Below are positions 24,981 through 33,785 of a stretch of 64,000 nucleotides of DNA, in pieces. The notes under the pieces were generated by a model. It made no database searches. It saw nothing but the letters and a program-made list of their open reading frames with translations, and was not told where the DNA came from. Position numbers and translations under genes: made by a program. This stretch comes from Deltaproteobacteria bacterium RIFOXYA12_FULL_58_15 (GTDB lineage: Bacteria > Myxococcota > XYA12-FULL-58-9), in NCBI GenBank assembly GCA_001798605.1, contig MGST01000042.1, positions 1 through 64,000 of the forward strand. Direction: 5' to 3'. Numbering within the stretch: position 1 is the stretch's first letter; each line of letters opens with the position of its first letter.

Positions 24981-26711
24981 ATGGCAATGAGGGTTGGCGA
25001 TGTGATGAATCTGAGAGTTGACTCACCTCAAGCCGCCGTTGAGAGCTCCACCCTCATACCCCATGGCTATTACCGCAGGTTGCGGTGGATTTCCGTCAGC
25101 GCTGTGGCGTCGGTGTCGGTGATTCCACTCATTATTATGACGGTGATCAACTATCACCAGTACGAGGAGGCGTTTCGCATCGAAGCGACCCGACCGGTGC
25201 ATCGTCTCACCGTGAGCGCCAAGCTCTCGATGGAATCCTATCTGTCAGAGAGGCTGTCCGCGTTGCAACTCGTCAATCGCGCGGCCTCCATAGAGGAGAT
25301 GCGCGACTCTGCAGAACTGGCCAAATGGCTCACCCACATCAAACGGTCGTTTGGTGGTTTTGTGGATCTGGGCCTCATTGATGCTGCGGGCAAACAGGTG
25401 TCCTACGCCGGTCCGCACGAGCTCATAGGACGCAGTTATCAGGATCATGATTGGTTCCATGAGGTTTCCCAACGTGGTGTATACGTGAGCGATGTGTTTC
25501 TCGGTTATCGAGACTCGCCGCATTTTGTCATCGCCGTCATTCATGACACCAGTGACGGCACCCTCTACGTCCTGCGTGCGACCATCGACACGAACGCCAT
25601 CGTCCGCCGTTTGGCCTCGTTGGCGGGGCCGGAGCTCAATGATGCTTTCTTGATCAACCGTGAGGGCATCCTGCAAACGCCCTCGCGCTTGTTTGGTGAG
25701 GTGTTGGGACAGTTGCCCTTCCAAGTTGCTGAGAATCCGGAGGAACCCGGTATTTTGGAGACCAAAGATCCTGACGGCAAACCAGTATTGGTCGGTTATG
25801 CCGCGGTATCCAACACCCCGTTCGAGGTGGCGATGATCAATCGCTCTGGCGTCTACCACGGCGATTGGTTGTCGTTGCGGCGTGAGTTGGTGTCCTTTCT
25901 CATTGTTAGCGTGCTGTTGATCTTGGGAATGGTTTTTTGGGGTGCGACGTACATGATCAACCGGGCTCGTAACGCAGACAGCCGCCGCGCCACCCTGTAC
26001 CACAAGATGGAGTATACCAATAAGATGGCGGCGATTGGGCGCCTTGCTGCTGGCGTCGCCCACGAGATCAACAATCCACTGTCGATCATTCATCAGAATG
26101 CCGGACTCGTCCAAGATCTTCTTTCGGTGTCAGGCAAAGAACCGCCCAAAGAAAAACTGTTGTCGCTCATTGAGTCGGTGTTGTCCTCCGTTGACCGATG
26201 CAGCGCCATCACGCACAGGTTGTTGGGCTTCGCTCGGCACATGGATGTGGAGACCGAGGAGATTGATCTCGAGTTATTGATTCGCGGGGTCTTGATGTTT
26301 TTGGAGAAAGAAGCAAGTTATCGCAATCTCCGAGTCGACGTCACGGTCGACGAAAAAGTGCCGACCATCCAGAGTGACCGCGGCCAGCTGCAGCAAGTGT
26401 TTCTCAATATCATCAACAACGCATTCGCCGCGGTGGAGGAGGGGGGATCCATTGCCATCTCTGTTCGCAAACTCAACGACCAGCAGGTGGCGGTGGCGAT
26501 CACCGACAACGGTATGGGCATCCCTGAGCAGAATCTTGCGCATATCTTTGAGCCGTTCTTCACTACCAAAAAGGGGGCGGGTACCGGTCTAGGACTGTCC
26601 ATTACGTACGGGATCATTCAGAAACTAGGCGGTAAGATTGAAGTAGACAGTCATGAGGGCAAGGGTACTTGCTTCACCGTGACCTTGCCGTTGGAGAGGA
26701 AACAATCGTGA
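24981..26711 (+). CDS. Membrane sensor histidine kinase with Cache domain
   Basis: The 576-residue protein has an N-terminal cytoplasmic tail, a membrane helix (~34-58), a periplasmic double-Cache sensing domain (~60-310, with YQDHDWFHEVSQRGVYVSDVF-like features typical of Cache folds), a second membrane helix (~318-340), a HisKA dimerisation domain with the phospho-His in AAGVAHEINNPLS (~365), and an HATPase_c domain with NIINNAFAAVEEGG, DNGMGIP and GTGLGLS boxes. It is therefore a complete, active-looking kinase that probably senses a small molecule in the periplasm. It leads an operon of kinase, regulator, degenerate kinase and regulator. Confidence 0.9.
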   Translation: MAMRVGDVMNLRVDSPQAAVESSTLIPHGYYRRLRWISVSAVASVSVIPLIIMTVINYHQYEEAFRIEATRPVHRLTVSAKLSMESYLSERLSALQLVNRAASIEEMRDSAELAKWLTHIKRSFGGFVDLGLIDAAGKQVSYAGPHELIGRSYQDHDWFHEVSQRGVYVSDVFLGYRDSPHFVIAVIHDTSDGTLYVLRATIDTNAIVRRLASLAGPELNDAFLINREGILQTPSRLFGEVLGQLPFQVAENPEEPGILETKDPDGKPVLVGYAAVSNTPFEVAMINRSGVYHGDWLSLRRELVSFLIVSVLLILGMVFWGATYMINRARNADSRRATLYHKMEYTNKMAAIGRLAAGVAHEINNPLSIIHQNAGLVQDLLSVSGKEPPKEKLLSLIESVLSSVDRCSAITHRLLGFARHMDVETEEIDLELLIRGVLMFLEKEASYRNLRVDVTVDEKVPTIQSDRGQLQQVFLNIINNAFAAVEEGGSIAISVRKLNDQQVAVAITDNGMGIPEQNLAHIFEPFFTTKKGAGTGLGLSITYGIIQKLGGKIEVDSHEGKGTCFTVTLPLERKQS

Positions 26712-26721
26712 GGAGGGCGGC

Positions 26722-27108
26722 ATGCGAGTTCTGATGGTCGATGACGAGGTGGAGCTCGTCAATGCGCTGGTCGAGAGGTTGGGGATTCGCGATATCGACG
26801 CCGTGGGGGTTACCAACGGGCACGACGCCCTCGAGAAGATCTACGAAGAGCCGTTCGATGTGGTTGTCTGTGATGTGAAGATGCCCGGACTCGGCGGCCT
26901 CGATGTCATCAAAAAGGTCAAAGAGAAATGGCCCGACCTCGCAGTCATTCTCCTCACCGGCCATGGATCCACCCGCGATGCGGAAGAAGGAGTGCGGGCT
27001 GGTGCCTTCCGTTATCTGATGAAGCCAATCAACATTGAGACGCTCGTCGAGGTGCTGCGAGAAGCCACGGAAGCGGGAAACGGGCGTGGTGATGGTCAGA
27101 TCCCCTGA
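26722..27108 (+). CDS. Single-domain response regulator
   Basis: A 128-residue receiver with MVDDE, phospho-Asp in VVCDVKMPGLGGLDV (~residue 50), LLTGHGSTRDAEEG and YLMKPIN. It starts 10 bases after the sensor kinase, with GAGGAGGG before ATG 26722, so kinase and regulator are cotranscribed. The C-terminus (~118-128) is a short tail. Its last 17 bases overlap the next gene. The HGSTRDAEEG element resembles the NtrC-type receiver surface, but no sigma-54 domain follows. Confidence 0.9.
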   Translation: MRVLMVDDEVELVNALVERLGIRDIDAVGVTNGHDALEKIYEEPFDVVVCDVKMPGLGGLDVIKKVKEKWPDLAVILLTGHGSTRDAEEGVRAGAFRYLMKPINIETLVEVLREATEAGNGRGDGQIP

Positions 27109-27781
27109 TCGCGATTTGGCGGCGCGCCAGAATGGTTTCGCCTTCTTTGGTGCGATCACTGCGAGCCTCTCGCATGAGCTGAACAATGTTCTGGCGACCA
27201 TCAAGGAGTTGTCTGGCCTCTTGGAGGACTTGGTCCACGCCGTCAAACCAGAGCGGCCCCTCAACGGGGAGCGCGTGATCTCATCACTGGAAAAGATGAA
27301 TGTCCAAGTGGAGAGGGGTCGACGTTACGTGAAGCAACTCAATCGCTTTGCACATAGCGCCGACGAACCAGAGGCCGCGATCGATCTCTGCGATACCGTT
27401 GCCGAGATCGTGGCCCTGAGTCAGAGGTTGGCAAAGCTCAATCGGGTCGATCTCATCACAGAGTTGCCCGAGCAGATGGTCAAGATTGACGGGAGCTCTT
27501 TCGAGGCCCAACATGTTCTCTATCGTTGTCTCAAGGCTGTGATGACCGCGGCGGGTCAAGGGGAGAAGGTTGTTGTTCGCTTGTCTGACGATGGACCGCG
27601 GATAGTCGTAGAAGTGGCAGGTCCCGATCGGGCGATTGATGTGTCGCCGGAATGGTTGCATGTGACCGAACGGTTGGCTGAGGAAGTTGGTGCTGTTTTT
27701 GTTTCCGAAGGGGGAGACTCGGGGAAGATGCTGCTCCACTGGGAACCGGGTCGCGCTGTTATTGGAGAGGTGAGGTTATGA
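27092..27781 (+). CDS. HisKA-containing protein with degenerate ATPase domain
   Basis: The 229-residue product has a HisKA-like helix pair with SLSHELNNVLATI (~residues 22-34), so a phosphorylatable His is present. The following region (~110-225) has the length of an HATPase_c domain but lacks the asparagine of the N box (LYRCLKAVMTAAG takes its place), has no DxGxG motif (AGPDR instead) and no G2 box. It may therefore be a phosphotransfer or scaffolding partner and not an autokinase. ATG 27092 is used; two GTG codons just before it are alternatives. It lies between two regulators and overlaps both. Confidence 0.75.
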   Translation: MVRSPDRDLAARQNGFAFFGAITASLSHELNNVLATIKELSGLLEDLVHAVKPERPLNGERVISSLEKMNVQVERGRRYVKQLNRFAHSADEPEAAIDLCDTVAEIVALSQRLAKLNRVDLITELPEQMVKIDGSSFEAQHVLYRCLKAVMTAAGQGEKVVVRLSDDGPRIVVEVAGPDRAIDVSPEWLHVTERLAEEVGAVFVSEGGDSGKMLLHWEPGRAVIGEVRL

Positions 27782-28209
27782 GTCACGAAAAGGTTCTACT
27801 GGTCGATGACGAAAAGGATTTTGTCGAAGTTCTCGCGATGCGGCTGGAGACCCGAGAATTCGACGTCGACATGGTGCTAAGCGGCGAGGAAGCTTTGGTC
27901 AAGGCGGGGCAGAGAGGTTACGATGCCATCTTGCTCGACTTGGCGATGCCGGGCATGGATGGAATCGAGACGCTGCGGCGCCTACGCGAAATCAATCCCG
28001 ACTCGCAGGTGATCGTGCTGACAGGGCGTGCCACGGTCAAGCAGGCAACGGAGATCATGAAGCTTGGGGCCCTTGACCTCTTGGAGAAGCCCGTCGACAT
28101 TGAAGTCTTGGTGGAGGGCATTTCGCAAGCGGCCACCAACAAGTTCAGACTTTCGGAGCAACGGATCGCCGAGCGGACCGAGGAGATCATCAAGCGTCAC
28201 GGTTGGTGA
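27778..28209 (+). CDS. Single-domain response regulator
   Basis: A 143-residue receiver with VLLVDDEKDFVE, phospho-Asp in ILLDLAMPGMDGIETL (~residue 54), VIVLTGRATVKQATEI and LLEKPVDI, then a short helical tail. It overlaps the degenerate kinase gene by ATGA and is the last gene of the four-gene operon. It is a close paralogue of the regulator at 16599, which hints that the LCIB/SulP block and this kinase operon belong to one signalling circuit. Confidence 0.9.
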   Translation: MSHEKVLLVDDEKDFVEVLAMRLETREFDVDMVLSGEEALVKAGQRGYDAILLDLAMPGMDGIETLRRLREINPDSQVIVLTGRATVKQATEIMKLGALDLLEKPVDIEVLVEGISQAATNKFRLSEQRIAERTEEIIKRHGW

Positions 28210-28320
28210 GTTGTCTTACCGGTCTGCGGGCCAGTGTCTTTGCATACGCCGTTTTTTTGCCTATTTGGCCGCTTCGGGTTATTCGACGTGTAGAGGTCGG
28301 TGAACCACGAGGGGTCTACG

Positions 28321-28485
28321 ATGAAGGACGACGCATTTTTGGAGCTGGAAAGAGCCCGCTATGAGTACCGTTTGGCTATGCGACGTTATGGGGAGGCCCC
28401 ATCGCAGGCGACGCGGCTCGATTGGATGCGTGCTCAGCGCAGGCTGGCCATCGCAGTGAGCGAACAGCTCAACATACCTTTGTAA
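28321..28485 (+). CDS. Small hypothetical protein
   Basis: A 54-residue, highly charged, fully helical protein (LELERARYEYRLAMRRYG, then RLDWMRAQRRLAIAVSEQL). No domain is recognised. ATG 28321 follows GAGGGGTCTAC. It stands alone between the two-component operon and pgpA, with 111 bases before it. Confidence 0.5.
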   Translation: MKDDAFLELERARYEYRLAMRRYGEAPSQATRLDWMRAQRRLAIAVSEQLNIPL

Positions 28486-28663
28486 TCCAGCCCGCATTGG
28501 ATTTGCGCGTCGAGTTAGGCCGCCCGCATTTGGATTTGGGCGAAGAGTTGAGCCGCTGCTCCGTTGCCAATACTCAGCGTTCCCAACCTGTCACTGTGGT
28601 CAACGCGATAGTACTCATCGGTGCGACGTCATTGCTGCGTGAGGCTGCAGCTTGGAGGAACCT

Positions 28664-29128
28664 GTGCGACGAAAGTTCATCCTGGGCGTCGCGAGTTGGG
28701 GAGGGCTCGGTTATCTGCCCAAGGGGCCCGGAACGTGGGGCACTTTGGGGGCCATCCCCCTTTGGTGGGTGCTGGCTACGTTGGAACGGCCAGTCTTTGT
28801 TGCCGTTTGCTTCGTTTTCGTTGGCGTGGCGATTCTCGTCTCCCATGAGGCTGAGAAGATCTATGGCAGTCATGACGTTGGCCACATTGTCATCGACGAA
28901 GTGGCTGGCCTGTTGGTGACCGTCGTCGGGGTGCCTTGTCGTTGGCCAGAGGTGTTGGCAGCCTTCGTCCTCTTTCGTTTGCTTGACATAGTCAAACCAT
29001 GGCCAATCGGTTGGATCGACCGCCGGGTACCTGGTGGTGCTGGAGTTGTATTGGACGACGTCGCCGCGGGTGTCATTGGTTGCCTGGTGCTTCACGCAGC
29101 GAGACTCTTGCTGGGAGGTTGGTGGTGA
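28664..29128 (+). CDS. pgpA: Phosphatidylglycerophosphatase A
   Basis: The 154-residue membrane protein matches PgpA, which removes the phosphate of phosphatidylglycerophosphate in phospholipid synthesis. Motifs: GLGYLPKGPGTWGTLGA at the N-terminus, HDVGHIVIDEVAG with the conserved acidic pair (~75), and RLLDIVKPWPI further on; about four membrane helices. The start is taken as GTG 28664, five bases after GGAGG; TTG 28652 would contain that site. The stop overlaps the cinA start (GTGA). Confidence 0.9.
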   Translation: MRRKFILGVASWGGLGYLPKGPGTWGTLGAIPLWWVLATLERPVFVAVCFVFVGVAILVSHEAEKIYGSHDVGHIVIDEVAGLLVTVVGVPCRWPEVLAAFVLFRLLDIVKPWPIGWIDRRVPGGAGVVLDDVAAGVIGCLVLHAARLLLGGWW

Positions 29129-30366
29129 GCAGATACGAGCGAATTGAGATGCTGGCCATTGGGGACGAGTTGCTCGATGGGCGCGTGACCGATACCAATA
29201 CCGTCTGTTTGGGTCGAGCTCTGACTGGCCTCGGCCTTACACTGGCGCAGCGAACAACCGTGGCAGACGACATCGAGGCGATTGTGCGTGCGGCCAGAGC
29301 CGCGATTGCGCGCAAGGCTGGATTGGTGGTTGTCAGCGGCGGCCTCGGCCCGACTATGGACGACATCACTGCAGAGGCGTTCGCCGCTGTGGCTGGAGTT
29401 GATCTGGTGCGGGATGAAGAACAGGTGCGAGCAATTGAGGAGCGGCTGCGCTCACGTGGTCGAGCGGTTGCCGACAATCAGCTCAAGCAGGCTGATCGTC
29501 CCGAGGGATCCGAGGTGATTTCGAATCCGCGAGGTACGGCACCCGGTTTCAGTCTCGTTCACGATGGCTGCCGTTTTGTAGCGCTGCCCGGTGTGCCGCA
29601 CGAGTTCGAGTATTTGCTGCGGACAACGGTGATAGCAGAGCTCGGTGCCGACGGACCGCAGATCGTCGAGGCGACCCTGTACACTTTTGGCCTGGTTGAG
29701 GGTGATGTTGATGCACTGCTTCAACATGTGCGCAGGAAACATGCCGACGTTCGTTTTGGGTTTCGCGCCAAGTTTCCGGAGATACATGTGTCCTTCAAAG
29801 TTGAGGCCAGCCGCCAAACAGAGTTGGAGGCAGCGGTGGTTGCTGCCCGCAAGGAACTTGGGGCGCACGTGTACGCCGACGTGCCGATCTCAATGGCTGA
29901 GGTGGTGCTCAATTTGTTGCGCAACGAAGGTGCAACATTGGCCGTGGCCGAGTCCTGCACCGGCGGGCTCGTGGCCGACAATCTCACCGATGTCGCTGGC
30001 TCATCAGATGTTTTTTGTGCGGGTGTCGTCTCCTACGCCAATACGGCGAAGGAGAAACTTCTCGGCGTCGCAGCGGAGACCCTCGCCACAGTGGGTGCCG
30101 TCAGTGAGAACACGGTTATGCAAATGGCGAACGGTGTGCGTGAGCAGGCAGGGACAACCTATGGTCTGTCCACCTCGGGAATTGCTGGGCCTGGTGGTGG
30201 CACGGCGGACAAACCGGTTGGTACTATCTGGATCGGCGCTGTGGGCCCAAGCCTCGCGGTGGCGCGCAAGCTGTCGCTGCCGTTTGACCGACGCGGCAAT
30301 AAGGTGGTGACTGCGTATGCCGTTCTCGATTTGTTGCGCCGAGCACTCCTGACAAACGCAACATAA
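29125..30366 (+). CDS. cinA: CinA-like protein (competence/damage-inducible, NMN amidase family)
   Basis: The 413-residue protein has the two-domain CinA form: an N-terminal molybdopterin-binding-like domain (residues ~4-170; EMLAIGDELLDGRVTDTN, VVVSGGLGPTMDDIT, and ALPGVPHEF) and a C-terminal amidase domain (~255-410; AESCTGGLVADNLTDVAGSS and SGIAGPGGGTADKPVG). CinA C-domains deamidate nicotinamide mononucleotide and the N-domain hydrolyses ADP-ribose-type pyrophosphates. Start GTG 29125 overlaps the pgpA stop and has GGGAGG upstream. pgpA-cinA is a common pairing. Confidence 0.95.
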   Translation: MSRYERIEMLAIGDELLDGRVTDTNTVCLGRALTGLGLTLAQRTTVADDIEAIVRAARAAIARKAGLVVVSGGLGPTMDDITAEAFAAVAGVDLVRDEEQVRAIEERLRSRGRAVADNQLKQADRPEGSEVISNPRGTAPGFSLVHDGCRFVALPGVPHEFEYLLRTTVIAELGADGPQIVEATLYTFGLVEGDVDALLQHVRRKHADVRFGFRAKFPEIHVSFKVEASRQTELEAAVVAARKELGAHVYADVPISMAEVVLNLLRNEGATLAVAESCTGGLVADNLTDVAGSSDVFCAGVVSYANTAKEKLLGVAAETLATVGAVSENTVMQMANGVREQAGTTYGLSTSGIAGPGGGTADKPVGTIWIGAVGPSLAVARKLSLPFDRRGNKVVTAYAVLDLLRRALLTNAT

Positions 30367-30386
30367 CGTTGCGGTGATGTCTGGGT

Positions 30387-30947
30387 CTATGGGGTTGAGG
30401 TAAGGCCTTCGGCTTCAAGGTGCAGCTTGAGCTCGATATGTTGACCTGGCACGAAAAGAGCCATCTGGGTAACTGGCGTAAACGGTGGTTTGGCCACGGT
30501 GATGGATATCTGATCTCCTACACCAAGCTCCTGTGAATCGAGACACATGGCGAACAAACCTTGTGCGTCGGTCCAAGTGCCCATGGATTTTCCGGCGCCG
30601 GTGCTCACGGTCACTTCGGCGCGCTGAATGACGAGGGTGATGTCTCCAGCAGTGAGTGCCTGACCGAAGACGCAGGTTTGTCGAGATGTCTTCTGTGCAA
30701 GCTCCGTTGGGCCCGCCGTCTCTTCAATGTGCACACCGAGATCTTTTCCTGACACGCATGGTGGGCACTTGCTGCGAATGAACTTGGGTTCACATCCAGG
30801 ACAGTCGGGGCATTGCGGCTCCAGGGGAATTGGCGTCGGTGGGCACTCGGGAGGCCTGGGTGCCGGTTGCGGCTTGGGAGTCGGACAGAGTCCACAACCC
30901 GTGGCACCCATCATGATGGCGATGATGACAATGAAACAGCTATGCAT
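30387..30947 (-). CDS. Cys/Pro-rich lipoprotein, unknown
   Basis: The 186-residue product has a lipoprotein signal peptide (MHSCFIVIIAIMMGATGC, lipobox before the second Cys), then a Pro/Cys-rich stretch (~20-65) with CPDCPGCEP and CPPC motifs that resembles a spacer or metal site, then a beta-rich domain of about 110 residues, possibly a carboxypeptidase-regulatory-like or Ig-like fold (ending GQHIELKLHLEAEG). Function unknown. Start ATG 30947 is used over the in-frame TTG six bases upstream. Convergent with cinA, 20 bases apart. Confidence 0.6.
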   Translation of the reverse strand: MHSCFIVIIAIMMGATGCGLCPTPKPQPAPRPPECPPTPIPLEPQCPDCPGCEPKFIRSKCPPCVSGKDLGVHIEETAGPTELAQKTSRQTCVFGQALTAGDITLVIQRAEVTVSTGAGKSMGTWTDAQGLFAMCLDSQELGVGDQISITVAKPPFTPVTQMALFVPGQHIELKLHLEAEGLTSTP

Positions 30948-31082
30948 AACCAACCGAGGTTATTGAAAACCAGCGGGCGGTCAAAGCGAAAATCCAACAG
31001 ACAATTGACCAACCAGCCAGATTGTCGACAACGCATTTGGCACGCTGTTGGTTTGGGCCTGACACGGAGAAATCTCGGGGAC

Positions 31083-31101
31083 GCGGCCTTCCTCAGGCCG
31101 C
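31083..31101 (-). terminator. GC-rich stem-loop just after ssb
   Basis: GCGGCC (31083-31088) and GGCCGC (31096-31101) form a perfect 6-bp stem with a 7-base loop immediately beyond the ssb stop codon. There is no T-run after it on the minus strand, so it may act as a 3' end stabiliser or a weak terminator. Confidence 0.45.
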
Positions 31102-31449
31102 TTAGGCCGCCTGTTCCTTGCTGCCCAAAAAGGTGACCTGACTTCCTACAATCTCAGTTGAGTAGCGGTCTTTGCCATCGGTGTCCGTCCATTTTCTGGT
31201 TTGCACCTTCCCCTCGATGCAGACCTGCCGACCCTTATGGAGGTGCTCACCTACGAGGTCCGCTGTTTTCCCCCAAACAACAATGTGATGCCATTCGGTG
31301 TGTTCATTGCGCTCGCCGGTGGTTTTGTCTGTCCACGCTTCGCTGGTGGCAATGCGGAAGGTTGCACGTGTGCGGCCGGTGTCTGTTTGTTTGATCTCTG
31401 GGTCAGCGCCAAGACGGCCAATCAGAATCACACGGTTAATACTACTCAT
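31102..31449 (-). CDS. ssb: Single-stranded DNA-binding protein, short form
   Basis: A 115-residue SSB made only of the OB fold: MSSINRVILIGRLGADPEI, the RTRATFRIATSE strand, EWHHIVVWGKTADLVGEHL and the final GSQVTFLGSK. It binds single-stranded DNA as a tetramer. The flexible linker and the acidic DDDIPF-type tail, by which typical SSBs recruit partner proteins, are missing; the protein ends KEQAA. Start ATG 31449 follows GGATGGAG and begins the OB fold; upstream in-frame residues are not SSB-like. It may be an accessory SSB, with a full-length one elsewhere. Confidence 0.9.
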   Translation of the reverse strand: MSSINRVILIGRLGADPEIKQTDTGRTRATFRIATSEAWTDKTTGERNEHTEWHHIVVWGKTADLVGEHLHKGRQVCIEGKVQTRKWTDTDGKDRYSTEIVGSQVTFLGSKEQAA

Positions 31450-31659
31450 GATATGCTCCATCCTCCCCGGTTGGACTGCCGTGCGTCGAGGGGAATGCGC
31501 CGCACACCCGAGGTCAATGCAGGCCCCATGCCGTATTTCTGTCAACTATTTTCGGGAGGTTATGGCGGCGCTGTCGCGTGATGAGTCACTATTTGTCGCA
31601 ATGTGGAACGCGGTTTTTGGCAGGACACCGGTGAAGTGACTGCGAATGCCCGACGTCGT

Positions 31660-33066
31660 ATGATAATCGCCATGCATATATTATTTGCTCTGATGGTCGT
31701 GGCTGCCGCACCGCCGGTAGCACAGGTCGCCGATGCCGAGGCCATCGCTTGGCTGGAATTGCCGCAGGCCAATGCGAGCGCCGAAGCGTTGGCCCAATCC
31801 CGCTTTGCCGATCTCTTCGAGGCAGTGTTCCCCAAAAGGATGCTGCGGGCCCTTAAGGGCGCGACCAAGAGCCAGGTGTTGGCGGCGGCATTCAAGAGCG
31901 CGTCGCCTGGAGAGGCGGAGGCGACGGTGTGGATCGAGGCCGGCAAGGCCGAGCCAGCGATTACGGCCGCGCTCGTGGATTGGCTCGGGGCTATGGGGGC
32001 GAAGCAGGCATCGAGATCCGCCGGTGGGCTCACCCTCACGCCGGTTCAGTTGCGAGGTCGTGTCATCACCGTGTTTTCTGGGCAGGGACGCAGTGGTTGG
32101 AGTACCCAGGTGCAGCGGGCCGAGCGGGCTCTCACGCGCTCACCCGCGCCTTTGGATGACGACCCGGCATACGTGCAGTTGCTGCGCCGCACGACCAAGG
32201 CCGACGCTCGTGGGCGAATCAACGTGCCGCGATTGTGGGGCATGGTGGCGCGCAGCCAGCAAGCCTCCAAATGGATTCCGATGATCGAACGTTTGGGATT
32301 GGAGCACCTGGCGGCGGTGGAGGTGCAGAGCCGCCTGTTGGATAAGACGAGTGTCGCCTTGGAGGTACAGCTCACGTTGCCGCGGCCGTGGAGGCACTTG
32401 CTCGCATCCCTCGGTCCTCCGATTGCCCATACTGAGCCGGCCGTACCCAAGGGAGCACGGTACGCTCGTGCGTCGGTTCGCCCTGGGTACCTGTGGTCGT
32501 GGCTTGAGAGGATGGCAAGTGACAAGGCACCCATGGAGACGGCGCTGGTGCGAGCGCAACTCGACGGCATTGAGAAGCGCCTGGGCAGCAAGCTCGTCGA
32601 AGATGCGTTGGGCGAAGACCCGCAAGTATGGACCGTCTACCAAAAAGCGGGAGCCGTTGTCGTCGAGATGGGCGTCAAAGATGCGACGCTCATGGGCGAG
32701 TTCGTCAAAGCCTACGCTGCGATCCTGCCGAACTTGTTCCCGCAAACCCAAGTCAAAGATACCACGATAGGCAAAACCCAGGTCATCGGGGTGAGCGGCG
32801 GCGGCGTGGGACCCATCAGTGTTGCGGTCCTTGGCGATGTGCTGCTGGTGTCGTCCAGCGCGATGGAGCTCGAGGCGCATCTTGGTCGGCGGCAGCCAGT
32901 CAAGGAAGGACCGCTGGGAAGTGAGCGGTTGATAGCCTATGGCAACAATCCCGACACCAAGATTCAAGTGCCGCCCCTGTGGCATGCCGTTGATGTGGGA
33001 GTCGTTGGGTGGCGGGTCAGCGCGGAGTCCGACCGCTTGATTGTCGATGCAACTGTGCGCAAATAG
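31660..33066 (+). CDS. Exported protein, DUF3352-like pattern, unknown
   Basis: The 468-residue product begins with a signal peptide (MIIAMHILFALMVVAAAPPV, cleavage after AQVADA or before). The mature part is a repeating alpha/beta design reminiscent of secreted DUF3352-type proteins: helical segments such as FADLFEAVFPKRMLRAL, strands with YARASVRPGYLW, and a repeat in which a GVKDATLMGEFVKAY strand-helix unit recurs. No catalytic motif was found. ATG 31660 or ATG 31672 may be used. It is divergent from ssb and followed after 80 bases by ribE. Confidence 0.5.
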   Translation: MIIAMHILFALMVVAAAPPVAQVADAEAIAWLELPQANASAEALAQSRFADLFEAVFPKRMLRALKGATKSQVLAAAFKSASPGEAEATVWIEAGKAEPAITAALVDWLGAMGAKQASRSAGGLTLTPVQLRGRVITVFSGQGRSGWSTQVQRAERALTRSPAPLDDDPAYVQLLRRTTKADARGRINVPRLWGMVARSQQASKWIPMIERLGLEHLAAVEVQSRLLDKTSVALEVQLTLPRPWRHLLASLGPPIAHTEPAVPKGARYARASVRPGYLWSWLERMASDKAPMETALVRAQLDGIEKRLGSKLVEDALGEDPQVWTVYQKAGAVVVEMGVKDATLMGEFVKAYAAILPNLFPQTQVKDTTIGKTQVIGVSGGGVGPISVAVLGDVLLVSSSAMELEAHLGRRQPVKEGPLGSERLIAYGNNPDTKIQVPPLWHAVDVGVVGWRVSAESDRLIVDATVRK

Positions 33067-33146
33067 ACGTCCCAGGGTACCAAAGGCAGCAAAGATGGTG
33101 ATACGTCTTTACGAGCCCCGTTCGAAGTGCAATATGTCCCGGCGCC

Positions 33147-33785
33147 ATGTTCACCGGCCTCATCGAGACCATTGGGACGATTCGACAGGCGGCGGGTGAG
33201 TCGCCGCGGCGGATCACTGTCGCCTCGTCCATTCCCAATGAGGACGTCGCCATCGGAGATTCCGTTGCCATTGATGGCGTTTGCCAAACAGTGGTGCACA
33301 GGGATTCCACGGGCCTGACGTTTGAGGCGGCAACCGAAACCTTGCGGCGCACAACCTTGGGGAGCTTGCGCGTCGGTGACAAAGTGCACCTCGAACGAGC
33401 CCTGCGCCTCGATGGGCGTCTCGATGGCCACCTGGTCATGGGACACGTCGATGGGGTGGGCAAGGTGACGCGGTTAGAGCAGCGACAGAGTGCTCTCTAC
33501 GTCAGTGTGGACGCGCCCAAAGAGGTTGCTCGTTTGACCGTGGCTCGGGGGTCGATTGCAATGGCTGGGGTATCGCTCACAGTGACCGATGTCTCTGGAA
33601 ACGTCGTTACGGTGGCTCTGATCCCGCATACTCTGATAGCGACGCGGTTTGGCGAGCTTCGGGTGGGGGCGGATGTGAATCTTGAGGCGGACCTGCTCGC
33701 GCGCTACGTCGAGCGGCTTCTCGAGGGCTCCGAAACACCTGGTTCCTTGACTGAGGAATGGCTGAAAGATAAGGGGTTTGCATGA
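33147..33785 (+). CDS. ribE: Riboflavin synthase alpha subunit
   Basis: The 212-residue enzyme joins two molecules of 6,7-dimethyl-8-ribityllumazine to give riboflavin. It shows the internal duplication of the family: MFTGLIETIGTI and GDSVAIDGVCQTVV in the first barrel, and LDGHLVMGHVDGVG, SIAMAGVSLTV and LIPHTL in the second. The length is standard. It heads an overlapping operon with ribBA, ribH, nusB and a further gene. No FMN riboswitch pattern is visible in the 80 bases upstream. Confidence 0.95.
   Translation: MFTGLIETIGTIRQAAGESPRRITVASSIPNEDVAIGDSVAIDGVCQTVVHRDSTGLTFEAATETLRRTTLGSLRVGDKVHLERALRLDGRLDGHLVMGHVDGVGKVTRLEQRQSALYVSVDAPKEVARLTVARGSIAMAGVSLTVTDVSGNVVTVALIPHTLIATRFGELRVGADVNLEADLLARYVERLLEGSETPGSLTEEWLKDKGFA

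Noticed and set aside
31517-31545. TTGACA upstream of ssb as a promoter
   Set aside because: The -35 box is perfect on the minus strand, but only 2-3 of 6 bases match at the expected -10 position.
33067-33146. FMN riboswitch ahead of ribE
   Set aside because: The conserved FMN-aptamer blocks are not visible and the leader is shorter than the usual aptamer.
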